Part shown: positions 1 to 8,416 of the stretch, in pieces
Layout: each line of letters opens with the position of its first letter
How positions within the stretch are numbered: the stretch's first letter is position 1
Source: Bauldia sp.
GTDB taxonomy: Bacteria > Pseudomonadota > Alphaproteobacteria > Rhizobiales > Kaistiaceae
Assembly: GCA_028284325.1 (NCBI GenBank)
Contig: JANQRX010000001.1
Coordinates: forward strand, 1 to 64,000
Direction: 5' to 3'
DNA length: 64,000 nt
The notes under the pieces: model-generated
The model's database searches: none
The model's input: only the letters and a program-made list of their open reading frames with translations
What the model was told of the DNA's origin: nothing
Program-made: the position numbers and the translations under genes

Positions 1-8
1 TTCCAGGG

Positions 9-98
<90 letters not shown>

Positions 99-124
99 AC
101 GGCCCGCCGGGCGGACCGGCGCGC

Positions 125-152
125 ACTATAGTAACGCCGATAGGTCGTGCAA
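125..152 (-). promoter_or_regulatory. Sigma-70-type promoter for tRNA-Ser
   Basis: On the minus strand TTGCAC (147-152) and TATAGT (125-130) are separated by 16 bp, about 27 bp upstream of the tRNA 5' end. This is a good housekeeping-promoter match by eye; no start-site data support it. Confidence 0.55.
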
Positions 153-238
153 CCACATCCGCGGGCCAATCGGTTGACCTCACCGGGCGCCTCCGGTGAG
201 ATGGCGGCACTGTCCGTCGACGCCCGCTTGGACCACCG

Positions 239-565
239 ATGATCTCATTCCTTGCCCGCATGACCGGCATCTGGCTGATCGCCGGCGCGCTTGTCGCCCT
301 CGTCGTCGACGCCACCCGGACGATCGCGTCGTCGAAGATCGCGGTCACGCCGCTGGGCGCCACCTGGTATGCGATCAGCCCCACCAATCTCGTGAACACC
401 CAACTGTTCGTTCAGCGCGAGATCGAGGCCTATATAGGTCAGTGGCTGTGGGATCCGGTGATCCAGTGGATCCTGCTGCTGCCGACCTGGCTGGTGCTCG
501 GCGCCGCCGGGTTCGTGCTTGTGTTTCTCGGCCGGCGGCGCGCCACGCGGTCGGCCTATATCTGA
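239..565 (+). CDS. Small conserved inner-membrane protein
   Basis: The 108-aa protein has an N-terminal hydrophobic segment (about residues 5-23) and a C-terminal one (about 75-98), ending in a short basic tail (GRRRATRSAY). The middle contains TPLGATWYAISP and LWDPVIQWIL, which resembles a family of small membrane proteins common in Hyphomicrobiales. I recall the pattern but no experimentally defined function. It lies 12 nt upstream of msrA on the same strand, so cotranscription is likely. Start chosen at the only sensible ATG, with a weak GGA upstream. Confidence 0.7.
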   Translation: MISFLARMTGIWLIAGALVALVVDATRTIASSKIAVTPLGATWYAISPTNLVNTQLFVQREIEAYIGQWLWDPVIQWILLLPTWLVLGAAGFVLVFLGRRRATRSAYI

Positions 566-577
566 GGATCTCAGGTG

Positions 578-1252
578 ATGAACATCTTCGCGGCCCTGCG
601 CAGCAAGCCGGCGCGCCTGCCGACCGCCGACGAGGCCCTTCCCGGCCGCGACGCGGCGCTCGCCACCGCCACCCACCACCACGTCAACGGCGTCGCGCTC
701 AAGGGGCCGTACCCGGAGGGCGCCCGCACGGCCCTGTTCGGCCTCGGCTGTTTCTGGGGTGCGGAACGCGCCTTCTGGCAGCACGACGGCGTCATCGTGA
801 CCGCCGTGGGTTATGCCGGCGGCCACACCCCCAATCCCACCTACGAGGAGGTGTGTTCCGGCAAGACCGGCCACAACGAGGTGGTGCTGGTGGTCTACGA
901 CCCGGCGACGACCAGCTACGAGGCGCTGCTCGGGCTGTTCTTCGAGAGCCACGATCCGACCCAGGGCATGCGCCAGGGCAATGACGTCGGCACGCAGTAC
1001 CGTTCCGGCATCTACGTCGAAGGGCCGGAGGAGCGGGCGGCCGCCGAACGCGCGCGCGACGCCTATGGCGAGGCCCTGAAGGCGCGCGGCTACGGGCCGA
1101 TCACCACCGAGATCGTCGACCGCCCGCCGTTCTATTTCGCCGAGGCCTATCACCAGCAATATCTGTCGAAGAATCCGAACGGCTATTGCGGCCTCGGCGG
1201 CACCGGCGTCGCCTGTCCGATCGGCACCGGCGTGGCGGCGGAGGGCGCCTGA
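578..1252 (+). CDS. msrA: Peptide methionine sulfoxide reductase MsrA
   Basis: MsrA reduces methionine-S-sulfoxide in proteins using thioredoxin. The protein (224 aa) carries the catalytic motif GCFWGAE with the nucleophilic Cys near residue 58, the substrate-pocket segment [15 protein letters not shown], and a C-terminal [14 protein letters not shown] with the resolving cysteines. A GTG three bases upstream (575) is in frame, but the ATG at 578 lies 9 nt from an AGGA and is preferred. An N-terminal stretch of about 45 residues before the MsrA core suggests the longer MsrA class seen in many alphaproteobacteria. Confidence 0.95.
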   Translation: MNIFAALRSKPARLPTADEALPGRDAALATATHHHVNGVALKGPYPEGARTALFGLGCFWGAERAFWQHDGVIVTAVGYAGGHTPNPTYEEVCSGKTGHNEVVLVVYDPATTSYEALLGLFFESHDPTQGMRQGNDVGTQYRSGIYVEGPEERAAAERARDAYGEALKARGYGPITTEIVDRPPFYFAEAYHQQYLSKNPNGYCGLGGTGVACPIGTGVAAEGA

Positions 1253-1308
1253 GCGCCGCTCGACGGTTGCGGCCGGGTATGCTGTAGTCGTGGCCTGCGA
1301 GGGGGGCC

Positions 1309-2154
1309 ATGGCGCGGCGGATCGGGAAGAAGGAAAGACTGGCGGCCGCCTTGCTGCGGCTGACACGGGAAGATGTGGCGACCGTCGAAAGCGATCTGGC
1401 GCGCGCCGTCACTTTCGAGTCCCCCGACGACCGCGCGGTTCTGGTCCACGATGCCCGCAAGAAGTTGAAGGCTGCCCGGGCGCTGGTCTGGGTGCTTGAG
1501 CGCCGCTTCGGCCGCAAGGCTCGCGAAGCCCGGCGGGGCCTGGGCGATGTGGGCCGCCATCTGTCACAGACCCGCGACGCCGACGTCATGGCCGCGACCG
1601 CCACGGCGCTCGGTTTCAACGGCGTGGCGACGGAGCTCGCCGCCCACGGCCATGACCACGACGGCGAGGCGATCGATCTTGCCCGGCGGGGGATCGGCAA
1701 GAGCGCCGCGCTTCTCGACCGCATTCCGGCCGACTTCAAGGGCCGGGCGCTGATGCACGACGCGTTCGATCACGCCTATCGCCGCGGCCGCAAGGCGATG
1801 CGCAGGGCCCGCGCGTCGGGCGTCGCCGACGACCTGCACGTCTGGCGCAAGGACGCCAAGCGTCTCTACTATCTGCTTGACGCTTCGCAGCGAAAGCTGC
1901 CGGACAATGCGCGCGGCCTCGTCCGCCGGCTGGACCGGCTGGGTGACGTCCTGGGGCTCGACCACGACCACGCCATCCTCGCCGAACGGCTCGCCGCCAT
2001 GGAGGACGGACCGGATCTCGCCGGCAAGCTCGCCCGGATCGAGGCGCGGCGCGACGACCTTCAGCGCGAGGCGTGGCGTCTGGGCCGGCGCATCTACGGC
2101 GCCTCACCGCGGAGGTTCCGCAGCCGCGTGCGGCTCAGCAAGGCCCGGCGCTGA
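1309..2154 (+). CDS. CHAD domain-containing protein
   Basis: The 281-aa protein is rich in helices with conserved His and basic residues, typical of CHAD (conserved histidine alpha-helical domain): VHDARKKLKAARALV near residue 45 and LHVWRKDAKRLYYLL near residue 180 are the two repeated signatures. CHAD proteins bind inorganic polyphosphate and are often associated with polyphosphate granules. No CYTH domain is fused or adjacent here. GAGGGGGG lies directly upstream of the ATG. The role in this organism is inferred from the domain only. Confidence 0.9.
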   Translation: MARRIGKKERLAAALLRLTREDVATVESDLARAVTFESPDDRAVLVHDARKKLKAARALVWVLERRFGRKAREARRGLGDVGRHLSQTRDADVMAATATALGFNGVATELAAHGHDHDGEAIDLARRGIGKSAALLDRIPADFKGRALMHDAFDHAYRRGRKAMRRARASGVADDLHVWRKDAKRLYYLLDASQRKLPDNARGLVRRLDRLGDVLGLDHDHAILAERLAAMEDGPDLAGKLARIEARRDDLQREAWRLGRRIYGASPRRFRSRVRLSKARR

Positions 2155-2167
2155 CGGGTCGCCGACA

Positions 2168-2194
2168 CCGGGCGGAACACCAGGTCCCGCCCGG
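2168..2194. terminator. Hairpin between convergent genes
   Basis: The inverted repeat CCGGGCGG (2168-2175) / CCGCCCGG (2187-2194) has an 11-nt loop and lies between the stop codons of the CHAD gene and cpdB. There is no U-tract, so terminator function is only suggested by position. Confidence 0.4.
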
Positions 2195-2207
2195 CGGACG
2201 AACCATC

Positions 2208-4202
2208 CTAGAAGCGGATGCTGTAGCGGGCGAAGCCTTCCTCGCCATCGCCGGTCGCTTCGATGTTCACGCCGCGCACGTCGGCCGCGTAACCCTGGCC
2301 GGCCGGACCCGTCTCGAAGACGACGCTCGCCCCCTCGACCGGCACGAACGTCCAGTTGGCGTCGGCGGACGGGTTGATGGTGCCCCGTTCGACGATGTAG
2401 CGCACGATCACGTCGCGGTTGGTGTCCGGTGCTTCGAGGATCGTCACCGCCGGGCCGATGTCGGGGAAGTTGCCCCCGCCGCCGGCGCGGTAGTTGTTGG
2501 TGGCGACCACGAAGCGCTGGTCCGGGTCAACCGGCGCGCCGTCGTACATCAGATCGACGATGCGGCCGGCGTCCGCGTTCTGCAGCTCGCCCTTCGGCGT
2601 GTACTTCGCCGGCTGGGTGAGATCGATCCGGTAGGTCACCCCGTCGATGACGTCGAAATTGTAGGACGGGAAGTCCGGATTGATCAGCGGCTGGTCGGCC
2701 ATGCCGGGTTTGACCTGGTTGAAGATGCCGGCGGACATCTCCAGCCATTCCTTGACCTGCGCGCCGGTGATGGCCACCGCCCGCACGGTGTTCGGATAGA
2801 GGTAGAGGTCGGCGACATTCTTGATGGCGATGTCGCCGGCCTTGACGTCGGTGTAGTACTCCGGGCCGCCGCGGCCGCCGGCCTTGAACGGAGCCGCCGC
2901 CGACAGCACCGGCAGGCCGTCCCATTCGGTGCCCTTCATCAGATCGCCCACATACCAGGTCTGGGCCTGGCTCACGATCTGCACCGACGGGTCGTCGGCG
3001 ACCAGCGCGAAGTAGGAGTGCAGCGGCGCCGAGGTCTTGCCCACCGAACGGCGAACGTAGGCGAGCGTCGCCTCGTGGTCGGCGCGCACGGCCTCCAGGA
3101 TGTCGTCCTGGCTTTCCACCAGCGCCACATTCTTGCGCTCGACGCGCTCGGAAATGGGCCGCGCCTCGGAGGTATGGCCGGCGATCGTCCAGGCGGTGCC
3201 GTCGTGCTCCAGCAGGAGATCGACCAGCCCCATATGCGAGCCCCAGAAGCCGCCCATCGTCGCCGGCTTGCCGTGGATGGTGCCGGCGACGGCGTCCACC
3301 CCGTCGATGCCGGCGAAGGCGTCGCCGGGGAAGACGAGATGATGGTGGCCGGTCATGACCGCGTCGATGCCCTCGACCGCAGCCAGCGGCACGGAGGCGT
3401 TCTCCATGCCCTCGGTGTAGGTGGCCGGGCCGATGCCGGAGTGCGACAGCGCGACGACGATATCGGCGCCGGCCTCCTTCATCTCCGGTACCCAGGCCTT
3501 CGCGGATTCCACGATATCGCGGGCGCTGACGTTGCCTTCCAGGTGCCTGCGGTCCCAGTTCATGATCTGGGGCGGCACGAAGCCGATGAACCCGATCCGG
3601 ATCGGATGGCGGTTGCCGTCGCCGTCGACGACGGTGCGCTCCAGGATCCGGTAGGGCTCGTACAGCATGTCGTCGCCTCGCGGCGACGCGGCCAGCGTGC
3701 CCTTGGCGACGTTGGCGAGCACCATCGGGAAGTCGGCGCCGGCGACCGTGTTGTCGAGGAACTCCAGCCCGTAGTTGAACTCGTGGTTGCCGATCGTGCC
3801 GATCGCGAAGTTGAGCTGGTTCATGCCGGCGACGATCGGGTGCAGGTCGCCGGCCTTCATGCCGCGCTCATAGGCGATGTAGTCGCCCATGGGATTGCCC
3901 TGCAGGAAGTCGCCATTGTCGACGAGCAGGGTGTTGGTGGCCTCGGCCCGGACGCCGCGGATCAGCGTGGCGGTGCGGGCGAGGCCGACGGTGTCGACGG
4001 GCCGGTCGCCGTAATAGTCGTAGGGGAAGACGTGGACGTGGAGATCGGTGGTTTCCATCAGACGCAGATGCGCCTGGTTGGCGGCGGCGAACGCCGAGAA
4101 CGGGTGCAGGGCCGCGACCAGACCGGTCGCGCCGGCGGCGGTGAGCAGTTCGCGACGCGAGACGCGCAGGTCGAACGCATTGCGGAGATTGCGGACAATC
4201 AT
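2208..4202 (-). CDS. cpdB: 2',3'-cyclic-nucleotide 2'-phosphodiesterase / 3'-nucleotidase, Tat-exported
   Basis: The 664-aa periplasmic enzyme hydrolyses 2',3'-cyclic nucleotides and 3'-nucleotides, scavenging phosphate and nucleosides from RNA breakdown. The metallophosphatase motifs are visible in order: TTDLHVHVF near residue 50, DNGDFLQGNPMG, GNHEFNYG and GHHHLVFPG. A C-terminal 5'-nucleotidase domain follows, with NNYRAGGGGNFP near the end. The N-terminus has a twin-arginine motif (VSRRELLTAAG) and a hydrophobic stretch ending AFAAA. The ATG at 4202 is chosen over an upstream start at 4229 because a full GAGGAGG sits 5 nt before it. Confidence 0.92.
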   Translation of the reverse strand: MIVRNLRNAFDLRVSRRELLTAAGATGLVAALHPFSAFAAANQAHLRLMETTDLHVHVFPYDYYGDRPVDTVGLARTATLIRGVRAEATNTLLVDNGDFLQGNPMGDYIAYERGMKAGDLHPIVAGMNQLNFAIGTIGNHEFNYGLEFLDNTVAGADFPMVLANVAKGTLAASPRGDDMLYEPYRILERTVVDGDGNRHPIRIGFIGFVPPQIMNWDRRHLEGNVSARDIVESAKAWVPEMKEAGADIVVALSHSGIGPATYTEGMENASVPLAAVEGIDAVMTGHHHLVFPGDAFAGIDGVDAVAGTIHGKPATMGGFWGSHMGLVDLLLEHDGTAWTIAGHTSEARPISERVERKNVALVESQDDILEAVRADHEATLAYVRRSVGKTSAPLHSYFALVADDPSVQIVSQAQTWYVGDLMKGTEWDGLPVLSAAAPFKAGGRGGPEYYTDVKAGDIAIKNVADLYLYPNTVRAVAITGAQVKEWLEMSAGIFNQVKPGMADQPLINPDFPSYNFDVIDGVTYRIDLTQPAKYTPKGELQNADAGRIVDLMYDGAPVDPDQRFVVATNNYRAGGGGNFPDIGPAVTILEAPDTNRDVIVRYIVERGTINPSADANWTFVPVEGASVVFETGPAGQGYAADVRGVNIEATGDGEEGFARYSIRF

Positions 4203-4333
4203 CGGAGCCTCCTCAGAATCGTCGGACACGTCCGGGATTCTCGGGCGCGCCGATCAGGACTGAGGCGACGTTAGCACGTTTATGTGACGGTTTGTGTTGG
4301 CGGCCGCTCTCTGGCGGCCGCGCGGCCGGTGGT

Positions 4334-4564
4334 TCAGCCTGTCCAGTCCATCCCCATGTAGCCGTGGCCCTGCCGCAACTCCTCCAGCATCTTCGCAAGG
4401 CGGCGCTGCTTGGTGGCGTCCTGTTTCGCGCGATTGATCCACCCCAGGTAGTCGTTGCGCTGATAGGGCGGACGGTCGCGGTAGGCGTCTTCCAGGCCAT
4501 GCGTCCTGAGCGCGTCGCTGACGAAACCCGGCATCGGCTGTTTCGGGCGCTTCAGAGTTCCCAT
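4334..4564 (-). CDS. YdeI/OmpD-associated family small protein
   Basis: The 76-aa protein matches the C-terminal OmdA-type module (bacteriocin-protection, YdeI/OmpD-associated): PPYQRNDYLGWINRAKQ followed by TKQRRLAKMLEELRQG. Full-length YdeI proteins are longer, so this is the short version containing mainly the C-terminal helical part. Biochemical role is unknown. It stands alone between cpdB and a methyltransferase on the same strand. Confidence 0.75.
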   Translation of the reverse strand: MGTLKRPKQPMPGFVSDALRTHGLEDAYRDRPPYQRNDYLGWINRAKQDATKQRRLAKMLEELRQGHGYMGMDWTG

Positions 4565-4606
4565 TCTTCAGGTCTCCGTGAACGGACGTTCGGATCACGG
4601 CTCCCG

Positions 4607-5407
4607 TTATACCGCGGCCAGGAGGCAACGGAACGTTGCGCCGATCCGGATACTGCCATTCGAACCCGTGAAAGGCGCAATCGCCTCCTTGTGCGCGCTG
4701 TTGACGGCGGCCTCTCCGGCGAACTCGATGGCACGGGCCGCGACGCCGGATGAACCAAGGGCGCGCACGGCCGTCGCTTCGTCGGGATAGTTGAACGGTG
4801 CGTCGACATCGAAGATATCGACCGGCTGCAGGCCGGCCTCCGCCACATACTGCGTGAGCGCATTCCTGTCGGACAGGGCGAAGGGTCCCGGAGCGCCCGG
4901 CGGAGGCGGCGGGAGAAGCGGCTTGAGCGCGGCGATCACCTGCGCCGCCTCCATGCCATCCGGTTCGCCCCAGGTCGTGACGACGACGAAGCCGCCACGC
5001 CGCGTGACGCGGCCGGCCTCGGCAAGCGCGGTGTGCGGATTGCCGGCGTACTGGAAGGAATTGAAGCCGGTAACGACGTCGAAGCTGTGGTCGTCGTAGG
5101 GCAGGTTCTCGAGGTCGCCGTGGGCGAACCGCCCCTCCGGCACCCGTTCGCGGGCGATCTCGAGCAGCGCTTCCGACGCATCGAGCCCGGAGACCTTCGC
5201 CCCCAGCGCGGCGGCCGTCATGGCCGCAAGCCCGGACCCGCAGCCCGCGTCGAGAAACGAGGTGCCGGCGCCCAGCCGCGTGCGCCGGAAGCTCTCATCG
5301 TAGATCGGACGGTGCACCGGCTCCTGCAGGTTCGCCCAATCACGTGACTGTGCGCCCCACAGGCGGCCATGGGCGTCGGACGTCTGGCTGGAAGACGTGG
5401 CGGTCAT
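4607..5407 (-). CDS. SAM-dependent class I methyltransferase
   Basis: The 266-aa protein has a Rossmann methyltransferase core: motif I LDAGCGSGLAAM near residue 49, the acidic GLDAS after strand 2, HGDLENLPYDDHSFDVV (motif II region) and a GGFVVVTTWGEPDG post-II segment. This is the Methyltransf_11/UbiE-like group; the substrate cannot be read from sequence. The open frame runs upstream to 5869 but the ATG at 5407 begins the recognisable protein. The extra upstream frame crosses the mepA remnant and is not protein-like. Confidence 0.88.
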   Translation of the reverse strand: MTATSSSQTSDAHGRLWGAQSRDWANLQEPVHRPIYDESFRRTRLGAGTSFLDAGCGSGLAAMTAAALGAKVSGLDASEALLEIARERVPEGRFAHGDLENLPYDDHSFDVVTGFNSFQYAGNPHTALAEAGRVTRRGGFVVVTTWGEPDGMEAAQVIAALKPLLPPPPPGAPGPFALSDRNALTQYVAEAGLQPVDIFDVDAPFNYPDEATAVRALGSSGVAARAIEFAGEAAVNSAHKEAIAPFTGSNGSIRIGATFRCLLAAV

Positions 5408-5433
5408 GGCAGGTTTCCGTGGTTGGCGAGCCG

Positions 5434-5482
5434 TCAGGTTTGCGGCCGGAGGCGGGGCAGGGGTGCGTAGGGGCCGGGCGGT
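5434..5482 (-). pseudogene. Remnant of a mepA 3' end (duplicate)
   Basis: Positions 5441-5481 match 6121-6161, the 3' end of intact mepA, at 38 of 41 bases with a constant offset of 680. Translated on the minus strand the remnant ends PYAPLPRLRPQT and a TGA at 5434-5436, aligned exactly with the mepA ending PYAPLPRLRPQS and its TAG at 6114-6116. Similarity stops abruptly at 5482/6162. This is therefore a decayed copy of the last 14 or so codons of mepA, and it brackets the 5595-6092 gene with the intact copy. Confidence 0.8.
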
Positions 5483-5594
5483 ATCTGCATGAGTACGCCA
5501 GAACGCCAAACGCGTGATTACATTGACTCTTGCGACACTCGTTAGATATCGGGATGGTTGCAAGGCCAAATTCCACAACGCATAGTCACCCGCG

Positions 5595-6092
5595 ATGATT
5601 ACACAATATGCTCCATATGTCCTCGGCTTCGGGTTCGTCATTTTCGTCGGCCAATGGCGGATCTCTCGGGCGATAGCGGCTCTTTGGGCCAGAGAGGAGC
5701 GACCCCCTGGGCCCATTTTCAGCGGCCTCCTCGGGTTGATGGAAGGGGTTCTGTTTTTGTCAGCGTTACTGGTTGAGCAAGGCGCGTTTATTGCGGTTTG
5801 GCTCGGCGTGAAGGTCGCATCGCAGTATGTCTGGTGGGGTAAAGAGAAAATGCGGCATGTCTTCCACATCCACTTGATCGGTACGGCATTGTCATTGATG
5901 TATGCTGGTAGTGGCTACCTCATAGTCACGCGCCTGCAAGCAGCCCCGCACTCAATCCACGTTGCCGATTCAACCGGTTGGGTCGAGACCGCCGCGATTG
6001 CGGTTAGTGTCGTCGCGCTCACGGAGTATGTCCGAACTCGTGCTCCGGTCATCTGGCGGGAAGCCGATCAACGCGCGAAGAAAGCCAAGTAA
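5595..6092 (+). CDS. Unrecognised four-helix membrane protein, probably acquired
   Basis: I do not recognise this 165-aa protein. It has four hydrophobic segments (about residues 5-24, 42-68, 86-110 and 126-146) and a basic C-terminal tail (READQRAKKAK), so an inner-membrane protein with the tail in the cytoplasm is likely. Codon use is visibly more AT-rich than the flanking genes. It is convergent with mepA, leaving 21 nt, and is bracketed by intact and remnant copies of the mepA 3' end, which points to insertion by recombination. No clear Shine-Dalgarno is visible at the ATG. Confidence 0.6.
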   Translation: MITQYAPYVLGFGFVIFVGQWRISRAIAALWAREERPPGPIFSGLLGLMEGVLFLSALLVEQGAFIAVWLGVKVASQYVWWGKEKMRHVFHIHLIGTALSLMYAGSGYLIVTRLQAAPHSIHVADSTGWVETAAIAVSVVALTEYVRTRAPVIWREADQRAKKAK

Positions 6093-6113
6093 GACCTCAG
6101 CGGCCGACACCCG

Positions 6114-7106
6114 CTAGCTCTGCGGTCGGAGCCGGGGCAGGGGCGCGTAGGGGCCGGGCGGCACGTCGACGCCGTCTTCGCCCGCCGCCAGCACGGCGCG
6201 GCAGGCCCCCGGCAGATCGTCGATGGTCATCGGCCGCTTGAAGCGGAACGGCCCCTTGGGCGGCGCCTTCGGCGGCTGGTAGCGCGATTCGTCCAGCCAT
6301 TTGGCGAGTTCCGGCCCGCAGCCGTCGCCGACCGGCGGCTCGCCCTGCGGCGTACAGCCTTCCAGACCGTCCGGACAGTACAGGCGCACGTGCAGGTGGT
6401 CGTGGTGCAGGAACCACGGCCGCACCTTGCGGAGCCACGCACGGTCCTCCTCGCCGGCCCATTGGCAGAGCTCGTTCTTGATGCCGGCATTGACGAAGAT
6501 GCGCTGAACCTCTGGATAGCTCGCCGCCCGCTTGATGAGTTGGCTGTGGTCCTCGGTCCACATCTCCGTGTTGAGCCGGGTGGCGGTGCCCTTGAGGATG
6601 TAGGAGCGGGCGCCGACCTTCTCGCGTTCCGAGCGGGTGAGGATGCGGTCGGGCATCGGGTCGAACCAGATGTCGACGTCGAGCCCGATCTGGTGGCTGG
6701 CATGGCCGGAGAGCATCGGCCCGCCGCGCGGCTGCGACATGTCGCCGACGAGAAGGCCGGGCCAGCCGTCCTTCTCGTGCGCGTCGGTGGCGAACTTCTC
6801 GATATAGGCCACCAGCTCCGGCATGCCCCAGTTGCGGTTGCGCGACAGCCGCATGGCCTGCCAGGTGGGGCCGTCGACGGCCAGCGCCTCGCCGCCGGCG
6901 AGACACCCCTTGGCGTAGGACCCGACCGCGGCTTCCGCCACCGGTGCCGGGGTGGCGATGTGGCCGAACAGGTCCTTGGCCCGTTGCCCCTGGGCCAGCG
7001 CCGCGTCGGCGAAAGCCGGGGCGAGCCCCAGGGCGAACACGATGGCCACGGCCCTTTGCGCAAATGCCTTATGCGCCGCTGTCCAGTGTGCCGCAATCCT
7101 GTGCAT
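6114..7106 (-). CDS. mepA: Penicillin-insensitive murein endopeptidase
   Basis: MepA is a periplasmic LAS-type metallopeptidase that cleaves D-Ala-mDAP crosslinks in peptidoglycan (peptidase family M74). The 330-aa protein has a signal peptide (hydrophobic segment about residues 18-33, AFADAALAQ cleavage area), the zinc motif SGHASHQIGLDVDIWF near residues 133-148 and a second His cluster HHDHLHVRLYC. The CxxxxxC-rich C-terminal region is typical. The last 15 codons are repeated 680 bp downstream in its direction of transcription (see 5434-5482), so the present 3' end may have arrived with the neighbouring insert. Confidence 0.93.
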   Translation of the reverse strand: MHRIAAHWTAAHKAFAQRAVAIVFALGLAPAFADAALAQGQRAKDLFGHIATPAPVAEAAVGSYAKGCLAGGEALAVDGPTWQAMRLSRNRNWGMPELVAYIEKFATDAHEKDGWPGLLVGDMSQPRGGPMLSGHASHQIGLDVDIWFDPMPDRILTRSEREKVGARSYILKGTATRLNTEMWTEDHSQLIKRAASYPEVQRIFVNAGIKNELCQWAGEEDRAWLRKVRPWFLHHDHLHVRLYCPDGLEGCTPQGEPPVGDGCGPELAKWLDESRYQPPKAPPKGPFRFKRPMTIDDLPGACRAVLAAGEDGVDVPPGPYAPLPRLRPQS

Positions 7107-7201
7107 CGTCGGTCGTCACCGCTCTCAGGGTCGAGCCCCCATGATAGCAAACCAGCCCGCCGCGTCATGCGACGGGTGTCACATCGCCCTGTCGGGCGCG
7201 C

Positions 7202-7573
7202 TCACACGTGCTGGTCGATGAGGATCGGGTTGCCGTCGGGATCGGTGATCATGCAGCTCGCCGGGCCGGTGGTGGTCTCGTCCGCCTCGTCGACGAAGGT
7301 GACGCCGTCCGCCTTCAGCTTCTTCTGGATGTCGCGCACATCGGTGAAGTCGGCGAGCGGCTGCGCATCGGAATCCCAGCCCGGATTGAAGGTCAGGATG
7401 TTCTTCTCGAACATGCCCTGGTAGAGGCCGATCACGCAGCTTGGATGCTTCATGATCAGCCAGCCGCCGTCCGGATCGCCGCCCATCGCCTGGAAGCCGA
7501 GCTTCTCGTAGAAGGCGCGGGAGGCGGCGAGGTCCTTCACCGTGAGCGCGACGTAGAAGTTTCCGAGGTCCAT
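7202..7573 (-). CDS. VOC family (glyoxalase/bleomycin-resistance fold) protein
   Basis: The 123-aa protein shows the beta-alpha-beta-beta-beta pattern of the vicinal-oxygen-chelate fold: FYVALTVKDLAASRAFYEKL at the N-terminus and ITDPDGNPILIDQHV at the C-terminus. Substrate is unknown; short VOC proteins of this kind are often unassigned. A clear AAGGAG precedes the ATG at 7573, so the longer frame reaching 7744 is rejected. Confidence 0.88.
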   Translation of the reverse strand: MDLGNFYVALTVKDLAASRAFYEKLGFQAMGGDPDGGWLIMKHPSCVIGLYQGMFEKNILTFNPGWDSDAQPLADFTDVRDIQKKLKADGVTFVDEADETTTGPASCMITDPDGNPILIDQHV

Positions 7574-7718
7574 GGCGTGGCTCCTTGTGTGGGCTTTGGC
7601 CCGAGATGGTTCAGATGCGCGACGATTAGGTGACGTTCGACGGTCCGAAAAGACGTGACGGCTATCAGGGCCAGGCGGATTGGTAGTGCATTCGTCGATG
7701 ACGAAGCTTGAGCAGCAG

Positions 7719-8330
7719 TCAAAGCGCGCTGGTCGCAGAGGCATACGTCCGAACGTCGCTGGCGAATTGCCTTAGTTCGGCAGCGAGTTGGGAGAATTCT
7801 TGCGCAATGGCGGTGATGGCGTCGGTGTCGAGTTCACCACCGATCTTCGATGCCAACTTCTTCCGATCCTTGCCTGTCGCGCGTTCAAGGGCGAGGTCGA
7901 AGGTTATGTCCTCGAAGTTTGGCAGCACCGCCAGCCTTGTTTCTTTGATCCCACCGTCGCTTAGGTCCGTCACATGGGCGATCTGGAAGTGCGCAAGGCT
8001 GTTGCGATCCTCGCTCGCGCGTATGGCTCGCTTCCGCAGCGATGTCCACTTTTGTCGTAGAGCGCTGTTGTTGTCGAGGTCTTCACCAAACTCGACGCGG
8101 ATAATCCGATGAACAATCTCAAGTTTCAGGCTGAAGTCACGAGGCGTGAAGAAGATCACCTTAGCGGTATCGTTGCTCACGTTCGCAGGAAGCATTGATC
8201 GGAGCACGTCGAGCAATCCGCTTTCGACTTGCTGCCATATGAGTATGCCTCTGCCGACAGCAGCTTGCAGCGGCTGGAGGTCCGAAGCTTCGACTTTCGC
8301 CAGCGCCTCGTAAGGTGGGTCACCTACCAT
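7719..8330 (-). CDS. Unrecognised protein with HEPN-like R-x4-H motif
   Basis: I do not recognise this 203-aa, all-helical-looking protein. Its layout is an early IWQQVESGLLDVL helix, a middle helical stretch with KWTSLRKRAIRA, then RNSLAH at residues 109-114, followed by a C-terminal helical region. A WxxxE helix, a second helix and an R-x4-H motif with Asn after Arg is the general arrangement of HEPN-superfamily proteins, many of which are RNases in defence or toxin systems. That assignment is inference from pattern only. It lies 86 nt downstream of the gene at 8417-9220 on the same strand, and both are less GC-rich than the flanking VOC and lepA genes. Confidence 0.6.
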   Translation of the reverse strand: MVGDPPYEALAKVEASDLQPLQAAVGRGILIWQQVESGLLDVLRSMLPANVSNDTAKVIFFTPRDFSLKLEIVHRIIRVEFGEDLDNNSALRQKWTSLRKRAIRASEDRNSLAHFQIAHVTDLSDGGIKETRLAVLPNFEDITFDLALERATGKDRKKLASKIGGELDTDAITAIAQEFSQLAAELRQFASDVRTYASATSAL

Positions 8331-8416
8331 TGTCGGGTCCCATGAACGAAGTGCGTTGCGGTCCAGGTGATCGCCGCCATTTCGTGGTTGAGGATGAGCG
8401 AACCTCTGCCGGGCAA

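Noticed and set aside
2073-4274. 733-codon frame on the plus strand over cpdB
   Set aside because: Antisense to cpdB; long antisense frames are expected at this GC content, and the translation is His/Asp/Arg/Val-rich without motifs.
5408-5869. N-terminal extension of the methyltransferase up to 5869
   Set aside because: It overlaps the mepA remnant and the opposite-strand membrane gene, and contains no conserved sequence; ATG 5407 starts the real protein.
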